A stretch of 64,000 nt of DNA from JAICKM01 sp038228295 (GTDB lineage: Bacteria > Chloroflexota > Chloroflexia > QHBQ01 > JAICKM01). Both the position numbers and the translations under genes were made by a program. The notes beneath the pieces were generated by a model. That model was not told the DNA's origin, made no database searches, and saw only the letters and a program-made list of their open reading frames with translations. Positions 40,947 to 49,066 of this stretch are shown here, in pieces. The stretch is taken from positions 15,765 to 79,764 of the forward strand of contig JBBRPH010000018.1 in NCBI GenBank assembly GCA_038228295.1. The letters are read 5' to 3'. Every line of letters begins with the position of its first letter. Position 1 is the first letter of the stretch.

Positions 40947-41525
40947 ATGGGACAGGTGCGTGAGGCGCTGGACGCGCTAGGCGACAGCAAGAAGAGCGAC
41001 GACGAAAAGCTGGTGCTGGCGACGACGGCCGTGGTTACGTTCCTGGCCGCGCTGGGCGTATCGGGCGGTACCAACTTGGTGATGATAGCAACCAATGACC
41101 CAATCATCAAGCAGCACAAGCCGACCTTAGCCTTCGCCTCAGCGTGGATCGGCGACGGTATCTTGCTGCCGATCATCAATGTGCTGATGATGATCGCCTT
41201 CCGGCGCTGGGGTACACGCATCGGGCGGAGCAACAGCGCGGTGGCCCTACTAGGCGGCTTTGGTCTGATGGGGGTGTTTCAGGTGGCGCAGGCGACTCAG
41301 TCTATGACCAACTACACCATGCCTGAACCCTGGAAATGGACTTGGCTGGGCTATTACCATATGCTCTATATGGGATCACAATTCAGCTTCATGGGCTTCT
41401 ACTTCATCGCGCTCTATCATGCCTGGCGGCAGGGTCGGGTGACTCCGACGCAAAAGCAGCACCTACTCGCCATCGCCGGCATGATCTTACTGTTCGCGAT
41501 CCTGTTGCAGACCGACTACTCTTAA
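40947..41525 (+). CDS. Hypothetical integral membrane protein
   Basis: A 192-residue membrane protein from the ATG at 40947 (GGGAGACAACAGCCC-ATG). About five hydrophobic segments are visible: TAVVTFLAALGVSGGTNLVM, GDGILLPIINVLMMI, SNSAVALLGGFGLMGVFQVA, YMGSQFSFMGFYFIALYHAW and LLAIAGMILLFAILL. No catalytic motif seen. The 240-base leader with a palindrome suggests regulated expression. Confidence 0.75.
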   Translation: MGQVREALDALGDSKKSDDEKLVLATTAVVTFLAALGVSGGTNLVMIATNDPIIKQHKPTLAFASAWIGDGILLPIINVLMMIAFRRWGTRIGRSNSAVALLGGFGLMGVFQVAQATQSMTNYTMPEPWKWTWLGYYHMLYMGSQFSFMGFYFIALYHAWRQGRVTPTQKQHLLAIAGMILLFAILLQTDYS

Positions 41526-41583
41526 AGGCAAGGCGTGCTGTAGCGGCGCGCTTTAGTGGGAATAGCGGCTGTAGGCGGGCAGT

Positions 41584-41919
41584 TCACGGCCCGTCTACAG
41601 TTCTACCTCGCGAGCGTAGCAGCCAGACCAGCCAACCGGCGATCCAAAGCAGCAACACCACCCGCACGCCCCAGCGAGGCTGATCTGTACTCTGGACGGT
41701 GAAGCGCCCCCGCTGTAGTGTGAGAGTGCCGGCGGATTGTTGCTCTCCATCGCGCACTGCTGTTAACGGGGCGATCCACTTATCCCGCCCCGCTGCGGGG
41801 AAACCGAAGGCCACTTGCAGCGCCGCCCCGTCCGCCGGCAGTTGGTCCCCGGCCACGATCCACTCGTCGGCCCCCCCAGTGGTGCGGGTGGTGGGTAAAG
41901 GCGCTTCGCGGTCACTCAC
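41584..41919 (-). CDS. Small membrane-anchored hypothetical protein
   Basis: A 111-residue protein with a beta-rich soluble part (ALQVAFGFPAAGRDKWIAPL, GTLTLQRGRFTVQ) and a single C-terminal membrane anchor (GVRVVLLLWIAGWLVWLL) followed by basic residues. Its start overlaps the stop of the next upstream gene (ATGA). Function unknown. Confidence 0.6.
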   Translation of the reverse strand: MSDREAPLPTTRTTGGADEWIVAGDQLPADGAALQVAFGFPAAGRDKWIAPLTAVRDGEQQSAGTLTLQRGRFTVQSTDQPRWGVRVVLLLWIAGWLVWLLRSRGRTVDGP

Positions 41920-42179
41920 CGCCGCCCTCGACTTAGAGCGGCGTACAGTAGCGCCGGCAGCGGTACCAGCGCCGCCAGGAGACCTAGCGGACGCAGCACT
42001 CGGTCACGCGCCGGCGGCAGCGTCATGCGGCGCACGCCGGCGCTTTCTATTGCGATAACGGCTACCGGGCGTACTGCTGTCCCGTCGGCGCTGATCGCTG
42101 CTTCCGGCACCAATATCAACCCCGGCGTACCGACGATAAAATGCGGCGCACCACGCACTACCTGCTCCGTTTCTCCCAT
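41916..42179 (-). CDS. Small membrane hypothetical protein
   Basis: An 87-residue protein from the ATG at 42179 (AGGAGGCGGCGTG-ATG); a GTG directly before it is also possible. One hydrophobic segment near the C-terminus (LGLLAALVPLPALLYAAL). Coupled to the following gene by a four-base overlap. Function unknown. Confidence 0.6.
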   Translation of the reverse strand: MGETEQVVRGAPHFIVGTPGLILVPEAAISADGTAVRPVAVIAIESAGVRRMTLPPARDRVLRPLGLLAALVPLPALLYAALSRGRR

Positions 42180-42265
42180 CACGCCGCCTCCTGCTTGCTG
42201 CTTCTTGTCTCGACGCGATTATACGCTGCTGCCTAGCCCGCTGTCAACAGGTTAACATAACACGT

Positions 42266-42295
42266 TTGCAAAGGAGGGGTGCAGTTTGTTACAAT
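42266..42295 (+). promoter_or_regulatory. Promoter of the peroxiredoxin gene
   Basis: TTGCAA (42266-42271), 18 bp, TACAAT (42290-42295). It leaves a ~115-base untranslated leader. Confidence 0.6.
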
Positions 42296-42415
42296 GCGCC
42301 GTTAGAGAGACTTACCAACCATCATCGTTTTCCAGGTCTTTGTGGTGCCGTCCGGGCTACCGGCTATGTGGAGACTTGTGGGCAACGGCACGGATAGTAG
42401 AGGAGACGCATACCA

Positions 42416-42889
42416 ATGGCAGATACGGCAACACAAGCGGACATTCAGGTCGGGCAGCCGGCCCCTGACTTCACGCTCAAGGATGAAGAGGGGCGCGACG
42501 TGCGTCTAGGTGATCTCAAAGGGCAGCCGGTGGTGCTAGTTTTCTATCCCTTTGACTGGTCGGGCCTCTGTACCACAGAACTCTGCGCGATCCGCGACGA
42601 CTATAGCAGCTTTGCGCGCACCGGCGCTAAAGTGTTCGGCATTAGCCGCGACAGCCAGTATTCGCACAAAGCTTGGAAAGAGCACATGAATTACCAGCAC
42701 AGCTTGCTGGCTGACCTGCATGGCAGTGCAGCCCGCTTGTATGGCGCGTGGAACGCCAGTGCCGGTCGTGCCGACCGTATGACTGTGGTGATTGACCGCG
42801 AAGGCATCGTGCGCTATGTCGTCCACAACAACGCCGGCCAAATGCGCGACCACCATGATGCGCTCAAGGCGCTAGAAGCACTGGGTTAG
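42416..42889 (+). CDS. Peroxiredoxin (AhpC/TSA, AhpE-like)
   Basis: A 157-residue thiol peroxidase that reduces H2O2 and organic peroxides. The active-site loop is FYPFDWSGLCTTELCAIRDD (peroxidatic Cys near 48, a second Cys five residues later). The conserved Arg lies in RADRMTVVIDREG and Trp in YGAWNA. It begins VGQPAPDFTLKDEEGRDVRL as in AhpE-type enzymes. A ribosome site GAGGAG lies about ten bases upstream. It is a single-gene unit. Confidence 0.92.
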   Translation: MADTATQADIQVGQPAPDFTLKDEEGRDVRLGDLKGQPVVLVFYPFDWSGLCTTELCAIRDDYSSFARTGAKVFGISRDSQYSHKAWKEHMNYQHSLLADLHGSAARLYGAWNASAGRADRMTVVIDREGIVRYVVHNNAGQMRDHHDALKALEALG

Positions 42890-42905
42890 TGCGGACTGGG
42901 GAGTG

Positions 42906-42985
42906 CAGAGTGCGGAGTTCTGTTTGTAGGTGTGGGAATAGCCCGTCTATCACCAATCAACCGCAATTCAGAACTCCGCACTCTG
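42906..42985. repeat. Inverted repeat of the GAGTTCTG family between convergent genes
   Basis: CAGAGTGCGGAGTTCTG (42906-42922) and its exact complement (42969-42985), a 17-bp stem with a 46-base loop. It separates the peroxiredoxin gene from the converging gene at 42987-43604 and likely acts as a transcript end. Confidence 0.75.
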
Positions 42986-42986
42986 T

Positions 42987-43604
42987 TTAGGGACGATAGG
43001 CCGACATTTGCCGCTTCATCATGTCGTTGCGGAGCCAAAGGCCGGAGGCAAAGGGGATCAGCCATAGCAGCGGCAGCAGACAGATGCCGAGGCCGCAGGT
43101 CAGCAAGAGAAACGGCAGGATCACGATCCAGCCCAACGCGATGAAGGCTAGCGAACCCAGTAGCAGCGCCACGCCCGACATGATGCGCCCGCTGACCAGG
43201 TGACCGATACCGAGCAGGCCGAACAGACCGGGTACGATCTCGATTATAGCCGCGATGTTTGGATCGCTTACCAATGCATTAGCCGTATAGCCGCCGGCTA
43301 GCGGATAATTGTTTTGCACAACATAGGGCTGCGGGCTACCCGGTGTGCCGTATTGCTGCGGGTTGTTATAGCTTCCCGGCAGTTGGGTAGTGGCGGCGGG
43401 CGGTGGTGGCGTATACCCGGCGGCAAGCGGGTTGTAGCCGGTAGCCGGCGGGGCGTAGCCGGCGGGCGGTGGTGGCGTATACCCGGTGGCAGGCGGGTTG
43501 TAGTCGCCTGATTGCGTCGGGCTTTGTTGCGTGCCCTCATCGCGACTGGGATAGCCGCTGCGCGGCGCTTCCGGCCGGTCGCCAGGAGTGTTTGTATTAT
43601 CCAT
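42987..43604 (-). CDS. Pro-rich repeat, multi-pass membrane protein
   Basis: A 205-residue protein. The first ~115 residues are a cytoplasmic-type low-complexity region with repeats of GYTPPPPA and GYNPxAxGY. The rest has two to three membrane segments (AAIIEIVPGLFGLLGIGHLV, GVALLLGSLAFIALGWIVIL, FLLLTCGLGICLLPLLWLI). The layout is like the tetratricopeptide-free TM2-type small membrane proteins with Pro-rich tails. Role unknown. Confidence 0.7.
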   Translation of the reverse strand: MDNTNTPGDRPEAPRSGYPSRDEGTQQSPTQSGDYNPPATGYTPPPPAGYAPPATGYNPLAAGYTPPPPAATTQLPGSYNNPQQYGTPGSPQPYVVQNNYPLAGGYTANALVSDPNIAAIIEIVPGLFGLLGIGHLVSGRIMSGVALLLGSLAFIALGWIVILPFLLLTCGLGICLLPLLWLIPFASGLWLRNDMMKRQMSAYRP

Positions 43605-43731
43605 AGTAGTGATTTGCGCTCCCTTCCGTGATCAAGTTTGTCCGACTGTTCTGCTCTATTTACGTCATGAGTCACTGGAAGGTTACGGCAGCGGCGCAGT
43701 TAGGGCGGGGCCGACTGTTGCGGGGCCGGGG

Positions 43732-44493
43732 TTAAGGGCCGCTACCCGGCTGGACGGGCGGACGCACAACGGCCACCGCGCGGCCCAGCGCAACCCCCAG
43801 TCCGCCGCAGGCGGCCGCCAGAACTAACTGCGGGACAAAATAGCCCACGCTACCGGCAAACTCCTCTTCCCAGAAAAACCAGGTCATGCGGTCTCGGCGA
43901 CCGCTTTGCGCGAACGCCGCTAGCTCGCCGCTATTCATGTGCTGCACTAAGAATCCCATCTGGCTATAGAGTAGCAGTAAGAGGGTGCCAAAGGAGAGTA
44001 GGCCGACCAGCAACCCCGTCCACAGCCCGATCTGGCTGCCGCTCCACCAGTCACAGGTTTGCCACGCTGTGTAGCCACTAAGCAGCACAAGGATCAGGAA
44101 CTCAGCGCCGAATAGGCTCAATGTGAGTACGCGGCCCACAGTGGGTTTGTCGGCATCGGCGAGGGCGAGATGTGTACCTAAGATGTACGCGATCCAGAGC
44201 ACAGCGCATAGACCACCGAACCACACGCCCCGTCGCAGCGCGATTGCCGCTATCTGCGGACGCGGGTGGGTAGCCCACAGCCCGAGTGCTATAGCCCCAC
44301 AGACAATCCCGCCGCCGCCGACAGCGAACGCCAGGTAGCGTTCCAGCGGCCCTTCCACCGGTGGGAAGCGCACAAAGCTCCAGCCGACCAAGAGTAGGCT
44401 ACCGACGAAGCTCCCTGCTAGCCCCCAGCGCAGGCGAGGATGGTCTAGGCTTGCGGGAGGACTTGTCGGGACTAGGCGCGTAATAGCAGGCAA
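43732..44493 (-). CDS. Hypothetical multi-pass membrane protein
   Basis: A 253-residue membrane protein with about seven hydrophobic segments (GLAGSFVGSLLLVGWSFV, GGGGIVCGAIALGLWA, GLCAVLWIAYILGTHLA, LFGAEFLILVLLSGYTAW, GLLVGLLSFGTLLLLLYS, LVLAAACGGLGVALG). It starts with TTG behind AAGAGGTGG, twelve bases after the GH99-like stop, so they are probably one operon. No known motif. Confidence 0.72.
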   Translation of the reverse strand: MPAITRLVPTSPPASLDHPRLRWGLAGSFVGSLLLVGWSFVRFPPVEGPLERYLAFAVGGGGIVCGAIALGLWATHPRPQIAAIALRRGVWFGGLCAVLWIAYILGTHLALADADKPTVGRVLTLSLFGAEFLILVLLSGYTAWQTCDWWSGSQIGLWTGLLVGLLSFGTLLLLLYSQMGFLVQHMNSGELAAFAQSGRRDRMTWFFWEEEFAGSVGYFVPQLVLAAACGGLGVALGRAVAVVRPPVQPGSGP

Positions 44494-44504
44494 GCGCCAC
44501 CTCT

Positions 44505-45953
44505 TTACTGCGGTTCACGGTTCCAGTCGTTGGGACCGAGCGTTACCAGGCGCGTCGGCTCCTGCCCGTTAGTGTTCCACTGCAAACGGAAGCCGTTGAG
44601 GAAATACTGCACCACGTAGTCAGCCCCATTGATGTGTTGACCGATTTCGTCGGTGACAGGCGGGCCGAGCTTTTTGTTGTTGCCGGCGCTGGTCCAGTAG
44701 GCCAGGAAGCCGCGCTGTAAGCGGTGGCCCGTTTCGGGGAAATAGCGGATGTCGGCCGGCCAGGTCAGCGTCGGCACCGCGCCCAGGCCCGCCCGATAGC
44801 CCTGGACAATGGCCGGGGTCAGGCGCAGATATAGGTCGGCGTAACTGACGCTCGGCTCAATTTGTGACCCTTCGAACCACTCGTTGAAGCTGACAATCGC
44901 TAGGCCGTCGGGTTGGGCTTGCGCGGCGGCACGCCCGCTCATCGTGTAGTATGCGCCGTCCGCGCGGGGGCGCACATAACCGGCCGGCACGGTGGGGTCT
45001 TTTTGCCGCTGGCGGTCGCGGATCGCCACGTCATCATAGCCGGGGCGCACGCCCGCCATAAACACGCGCGCCGCTTTGTGCCGCCGGTTGTAGCCATCGG
45101 TGCGCTGGCGAAAGACCACGTTCTCGCGCAGCAGCGGCTCGAAATCGTTCGCAGTGGGCGCGGCCCAGTCGGCGGCGCTAAAGAGGTGAAAACCGTCAAA
45201 CACCTCGAACCAGGGTTCGGGATCTTTCGTCTCCACGTTCCACAACTGCGTACTGTTCGGGTCCACTGCATTGCGGATTGCGTGCCATGCCTGCACTGAA
45301 GTCTGACCCGCTGGGGCCGCGATTGCTTTGGGTGCCCAGAAAAAGACCACCGGGCGGTCACGCCAGTGCAGAAAGCGCGGGTGGCTCATGTAACGGTCAC
45401 GCAGCCCGCTCAGTTGTTGGGCCAAATCCAGGCCCGCCTCTTTGATCAGCGCCGTCTCGAAATAGGGACAGATAGTGAAACCGTCGGGGCAGCGATCCAG
45501 CAAGCGGGCGAAGTTCTTGTCGGTGTCGGAGTCGAGACCGGCCCAGGAGGAGATGAAGCCGTCAATCTGCGCGCTCTGGGCTTGGGCCAACTGCCGCCGC
45601 ATCACCGTTTCATCGTCCGACAGGTAGTGTTCGAGTGGCAGATCGCTCATCGGCGGCTGGGTCCACTGCGTTTCGGCGTACCAGGGATAGAAAAAGGCCA
45701 GAACCGGTCGGCTAGGGCCGGTCGCTTCGTCTAGCCCACCGCGCGTGGTCGGCTCGTGATAGCTGGGGGGCGGTTCGGGCACCGGCGGCCCCGTCGCCGG
45801 CTCCTCGACCACCGGCTCGTTACTGGGCACCGGCGGCAGCCTAGCTTCGGCGGCGGCGCGCAACGCATAATAGTTCTCAGTAGCCGCCGCCGGCGCGGGT
45901 TTGACGGGGTGCCGCCGGTCGGTGGGGCGCGGTTTTTTCATGCGCTTACTCAC
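44505..45953 (-). CDS. GH99-like glycoside hydrolase with C-terminal VQYF domain
   Basis: A 482-residue protein. After ~85 low-complexity residues comes a GH99/WbsX-like barrel: PVLAFFYPWYAETQW, AQIDGFISSWAGLDSDTDKN, PYFETALIKEAG, RPVVFFWAP, and IVSFNEWFEGSQIEPS (acidic pair typical of the endo-mannosidase-like fold). The last ~85 residues are one copy of the domain seen twice at 12325-14262 (YFPETGHRLQRGFLAYW, YVVQYFLNGFRLQW). No signal peptide is visible from the GTG start, so its location is unclear. It overlaps the upstream small gene by eight bases. Confidence 0.8.
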   Translation of the reverse strand: MSKRMKKPRPTDRRHPVKPAPAAATENYYALRAAAEARLPPVPSNEPVVEEPATGPPVPEPPPSYHEPTTRGGLDEATGPSRPVLAFFYPWYAETQWTQPPMSDLPLEHYLSDDETVMRRQLAQAQSAQIDGFISSWAGLDSDTDKNFARLLDRCPDGFTICPYFETALIKEAGLDLAQQLSGLRDRYMSHPRFLHWRDRPVVFFWAPKAIAAPAGQTSVQAWHAIRNAVDPNSTQLWNVETKDPEPWFEVFDGFHLFSAADWAAPTANDFEPLLRENVVFRQRTDGYNRRHKAARVFMAGVRPGYDDVAIRDRQRQKDPTVPAGYVRPRADGAYYTMSGRAAAQAQPDGLAIVSFNEWFEGSQIEPSVSYADLYLRLTPAIVQGYRAGLGAVPTLTWPADIRYFPETGHRLQRGFLAYWTSAGNNKKLGPPVTDEIGQHINGADYVVQYFLNGFRLQWNTNGQEPTRLVTLGPNDWNREPQ

Positions 45954-46170
45954 CGATGGTCTCCAGGGTCAGCAAGCGTGCCTTGACCGATTGCATTTCG
46001 CTGATCAGGCCCAACACCTGTAGGCGTAAGGTCTCGGCTTCGTTGCCGGCTTCGGGCGCTTCGCGGATGAGGCGGCTGACGAGCGCGCCTTGCTCGGCCG
46101 GTGTAGCGGCCCAGGCCGCCAAGCGGACCGCCGCTTCGTCATCCAAAGCCAGCGTGACCTGTTTCGACAT
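45946..46170 (-). CDS. Small helical protein, RHH/antitoxin-like
   Basis: A 74-residue protein from the ATG at 46170 (GCAAGGAGAATGCG-ATG). It begins with a short strand and helices (MSKQVTLALDDEAAVRLAAW) like ribbon-helix-helix proteins, and the C-terminal helix (VLGLISEMQSVKARLLTLET) could be a coiled coil. No toxin gene is adjacent; the next gene is the GH99-like protein. Function uncertain. Confidence 0.65.
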   Translation of the reverse strand: MSKQVTLALDDEAAVRLAAWAATPAEQGALVSRLIREAPEAGNEAETLRLQVLGLISEMQSVKARLLTLETIGE

Positions 46171-46238
46171 CGCATTCTCCTTGCCATCGCCTGGGGGACT
46201 AACAAAGGCGCCGGGCGCAGGGGCTGCGTCCGGCGGGG

Positions 46239-46311
46239 TGGAGATGAGGAGACTCGAACTCCTGACATCCGCCTTGCAAAGGCGGCGCTCTTCCAACTGA
46301 GCTACATCCCC
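46239..46311 (-). tRNA. tRNA-Ala (anticodon TGC)
   Basis: A 73-base cloverleaf: acceptor GGGGATG/CATCTCC, D arm GCTCAGTTGGAAGAGC, anticodon stem CCGCC/GGCGG with loop TTTGCAA, T arm AGGAG-TTCGAGT-CTCCT, discriminator A. CCA not encoded. Confidence 0.96.
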
Positions 46312-46320
46312 GTCTTCCAG

Positions 46321-46349
46321 ATTTTACGCGATTTTGCCGGGTGCGTCAA
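46321..46349 (-). promoter_or_regulatory. Promoter of tRNA-Ala
   Basis: TTGACG (46344-46349), 17 bp, TAAAAT (46321-46326) on the minus strand, nine bases before the tRNA. Confidence 0.85.
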
Positions 46350-46454
46350 GCCCATTATAGGCGCAACAGGCGATAATCCGCCGTTAGACCGATGCCCGCG
46401 CCGCCCTGCGCCGAGTATAATGGCGCTGGACGCGATGACGGAGACGAGTAGTGG

Positions 46455-46646
46455 AGTTCCCCGGAATGCAGAGAGCCGCCCCCGGCTGTAAGGCGGCATT
46501 CGGCCCCCCGCGAACGACCCTCCTGAGCGATCCCGGCCGGCCCCTGTCCAAAGGCCACAAGGCTCCGGCACGCCGGGGCGAAGAAAGGTGGCACCACGAG
46601 CGACCCCCCTCGTCCTTTCCGCAGAGGACGGGGGTTTGTGTTTTCT
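46455..46646 (+). promoter_or_regulatory. T-box leader, aspartate specifier (GAC)
   Basis: Stem I start GCAGAGAGCCG (46469-46479), specifier context GAAC-GAC-CCTCCTGAGC with GAC at 46516-46518, T-box AAAGGTGGCACCACGAG (46584-46600), then a terminator stem CTCGTCC/GGACGGG followed by TTTGTGTTTTCT. A TATAAT at 46416-46421 may be its -10. The GAC codon matches the downstream aspartyl-tRNA synthetase. Confidence 0.93.
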
Positions 46647-46666
46647 CGTGCAAAGGAGTGCCGGCA

Positions 46667-47968
46667 ATGGAAACTATACGAACGACCGAACTGGCGGGAC
46701 ATCTAGGGGAACGGGTGCGGCTGCACGGCCGGCTGCACCAAACGCGGCGCATGGGTGGCGTGAACTTTGTACTGCTGCGTGACGGCTACGGCATCGTTCA
46801 GGCTGTGGTAGTGGACCCGATAGCCCTGGCCCCGATTCAGGGGCTGGGAGTGGAGACGGTGATCGAACTTGAAGGCCGCGTGGTTGCTGAGGCGCAGGCA
46901 CGCGGCGGGTTGGAATTGCACGACCCGGTGCTGCGGGTGATTACACCGGTAGCCGAGGCACTACCGTTCCCGATCAACCAGCCGACGCTGACCGCCGGCC
47001 TCGACACGTTTTTGGACCACGCACCGCTGGGCCTACGCCGGCCGGCTAAGCAGGCGCTGTTCCGCGTGCAGGCCGGCATCATGGCCGCGTTTCGCGCCAC
47101 TCTCGATAGCGCAGGCTTTACCGAGATTCAGTCGCCCAAGCTGCTGGCGGCGGCCGGCGAAAGCGGGGCCAGTGTCTTCCCGGTGGATTACTTTGGCCGC
47201 CGCGCCTTTCTGGCTCAGTCGCCACAGTTCTATAAGCAAATCATGGTTGGTGTGTTCGAGCGCGTCTACGAGGTGGGGCCGGTGTTTCGCGCCGAGGCGC
47301 ATCATACCAGCCGCCACGTCAACGAGTATGTGAGCCTGGATGCCGAACTGGGCTTCATCACCGACCACACGACCGTCATGACGCTGCTGACGCGCGTGCT
47401 ACAGGGCATCATGGCGCACCTAGCGGCGCGCTACGCCGCCGACTTAGCTTTGCTGGGGGTGCGCCTGCCGGGGGTGCCGGATACGATCCCGCAGATCACC
47501 TTCCGGGCCGCGCAAGCGCTGGTCCGCCAGCAAACGGGCGAGGACTGCAGCGGCGAACCCGACTTGGCTCCGGCCCACGAGCGGGCATTGGGCACATGGG
47601 CTGCGACCACACACGGATCGGACTTTCTGTTTGTGACCGGCTACCCGATGAGCAAGCGCCCGTTCTATACCCATCCCGATCCCAGCGACCCGACCTTCTC
47701 CAACAGCTTCGACTTGCTGTTCTGCGGCACCGAACTGGTTACGGGCGGTCAGCGCCTGCACCGCTATCCCGACTACTTGGCCGCGCTGGCGCAGGCCGAT
47801 CTCAGCCCGGAGCCGTTCGCCGGTTATTTGGAAGCGATGCGCTACGGGATGCCGCCCCACGGCGGCTTCGCTATCGGCCTGGAACGGCTAGTGATGCAAC
47901 TGACCGGCGTGAGCAACATCCGCGAAGCGGCGCTGTTCCCTCGTGACGGCGAGCGGCTCGCTCCATAA
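46667..47968 (+). CDS. aspS: Aspartyl-tRNA synthetase, archaeal-type (probably non-discriminating)
   Basis: A 433-residue class IIb synthetase. It has an N-terminal OB fold (RVRLHGRLHQTRRMGGVNFVLLRDG), motif 2 (VYEVGPVFRAEAHHTSRHVNEY, LDAELGF) and motif 3 (GGFAIGLERLVMQLTG). The flipping-loop segment reads SPKLLAAAGESGASVFPVDYF and AQSPQFYKQIM, as in archaeal/eukaryotic AspRS rather than AsnRS. It lacks the GAD insert of the ~590-residue bacterial AspRS. Short AspRS2 enzymes in bacteria often charge both tRNA-Asp and tRNA-Asn, with GatCAB completing Asn-tRNA. The Asp T-box supports the amino-acid call. The ATG has AAAGGAG. Confidence 0.92.
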   Translation: METIRTTELAGHLGERVRLHGRLHQTRRMGGVNFVLLRDGYGIVQAVVVDPIALAPIQGLGVETVIELEGRVVAEAQARGGLELHDPVLRVITPVAEALPFPINQPTLTAGLDTFLDHAPLGLRRPAKQALFRVQAGIMAAFRATLDSAGFTEIQSPKLLAAAGESGASVFPVDYFGRRAFLAQSPQFYKQIMVGVFERVYEVGPVFRAEAHHTSRHVNEYVSLDAELGFITDHTTVMTLLTRVLQGIMAHLAARYAADLALLGVRLPGVPDTIPQITFRAAQALVRQQTGEDCSGEPDLAPAHERALGTWAATTHGSDFLFVTGYPMSKRPFYTHPDPSDPTFSNSFDLLFCGTELVTGGQRLHRYPDYLAALAQADLSPEPFAGYLEAMRYGMPPHGGFAIGLERLVMQLTGVSNIREAALFPRDGERLAP

Positions 47969-47976
47969 ACCGCAAA

Positions 47977-48001
47977 AGGACCGGCCTAATCGGCCGGTCC
48001 T
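47977..48001. terminator. Hairpin between convergent aspS and CHAP genes
   Basis: AGGACCGGCC, five-base loop, GGCCGGTCCT; a perfect 10-bp stem usable from both sides. Confidence 0.8.
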
Positions 48002-48026
48002 CTTCATCGCTGCCGCACAGCTACTT

Positions 48027-48974
48027 CTACTTCTTTTTGGGCGGCTGGGCCTTAGTGGCAGCGGCTTTAGTAGGAGTAGCCTTCGTAGCGGCTTTGGCAG
48101 CATTCACGGCGGCGGTTTTGGCGGCAGCGGCTTTGGCGGCAGCGGCTTGGGTGGCGGCGGTTTTAGCGGCGGTTTGGGTGGCCGCGGCTTTGGCGGCGTT
48201 CACGGCGGCGGTTTTAGCGGCGGCGATTTTGGCAGCCGCAGCTTGGATAGCGGCGGTTTTAGCGGCGGCTTGGGTGGCGGCGGCTTTGGCAGCATTCACG
48301 GCGGCGGTTTTGCCGGCAGCGATTTTGGCGGCAGCGGCTTGGATGGCGGCGGTTTTAGCGGCGGCTTGGGCGGTCGCGGCTTTGGTCGCAGCGGTTTTAG
48401 CGGCAGCGGCTTTAGCAGTGTTCACGGCAGCGGTTTTAGCGGCGGCGGCCTTGGCGGCGGCGGCGCTCACGGCGGCAGTCTTGGCGGCGGCGGCTTTGGT
48501 TGCAGCGGCTTTGGCGGTGCTGCTCTTGGCGCTAGCGGTGCTGCCCGTACCTAGGCGGTGGATGAAGCTCACCCCCGGCCCGGTATAGTGAATGTTGACG
48601 TGGATCTTGCCGGTGCCTTCGTTGCCCCACATCGAGACGGTTGTGAAATTGCTGCCATTGACGCTGGTTACAATGCCCACATGACCGTAAGGGCTATTGC
48701 CCTGCACGCCGCGCTCAAAGACGACAACATCGCCGACGCGAGGGGTGCCGTCTACCGGAAAGCCGGCGGCGCGAGCGCTGTTGTCCCAGAAGCGGGCATC
48801 GCCCCACGAGTTGCCGACATCGGGGCGCTCCATTTTGGCAAAATAGGTGCATTGGCCGTAGGAATAAGCGTTAACAGCGGCACTGGCAGGCTGGGCAGGG
48901 GTGAGGACGAGAGAGAGTGCGCCGGCACTTAGGAGACCAGTCGCCATAGACAGCAAAATTTTGATGCGTGACAT
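48027..48974 (-). CDS. Secreted CHAP-domain hydrolase with Ala/Lys-rich tail
   Basis: A 315-residue exported protein: signal peptide (LLSAGALSLVLTPAQPASA), then a CHAP domain (~35-145) with the catalytic Cys in AYSYGQCTYFAK and His in NSPYGHVGIVTSVNG. CHAP enzymes cut peptidoglycan peptides. The C-terminal ~165 residues are almost only Ala, Lys, Thr, Val and Asn in repeats of AAAKTAAVNAAKAA. They resemble histone-H1-like or heparin-binding tails. The tail is strongly positive and may hold the enzyme to anionic wall polymers or DNA. A structured leader lies upstream at 49067-49134. Confidence 0.88.
   Translation of the reverse strand: MSRIKILLSMATGLLSAGALSLVLTPAQPASAAVNAYSYGQCTYFAKMERPDVGNSWGDARFWDNSARAAGFPVDGTPRVGDVVVFERGVQGNSPYGHVGIVTSVNGSNFTTVSMWGNEGTGKIHVNIHYTGPGVSFIHRLGTGSTASAKSSTAKAAATKAAAAKTAAVSAAAAKAAAAKTAAVNTAKAAAAKTAATKAATAQAAAKTAAIQAAAAKIAAGKTAAVNAAKAAATQAAAKTAAIQAAAAKIAAAKTAAVNAAKAAATQTAAKTAATQAAAAKAAAAKTAAVNAAKAATKATPTKAAATKAQPPKKK
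48060..48540. repeat. Degenerate tandem repeats coding the Ala/Lys tail
   Basis: Repeats of GCGGCGGTTTTAGC and GCGGCTTTGGC type words (plus-strand reading) with a ~36-72 base higher-order period. Such arrays easily change length by slippage. Confidence 0.7.
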
Positions 48975-49066
48975 ATAGAATTAAGTGTCCTTTCCTTTGC
49001 AAACCGCATAGTAATCGCACTTTCTACTTCCCTATTATCTGCTGGGCCGGATTACTAAGCGGCTAT

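Noticed and set aside
48060..48540. Regular repeats that could suggest a CRISPR array
   Set aside because: Units are contiguous and degenerate, have no unique spacers and code the Ala/Lys tail of the CHAP protein in frame.
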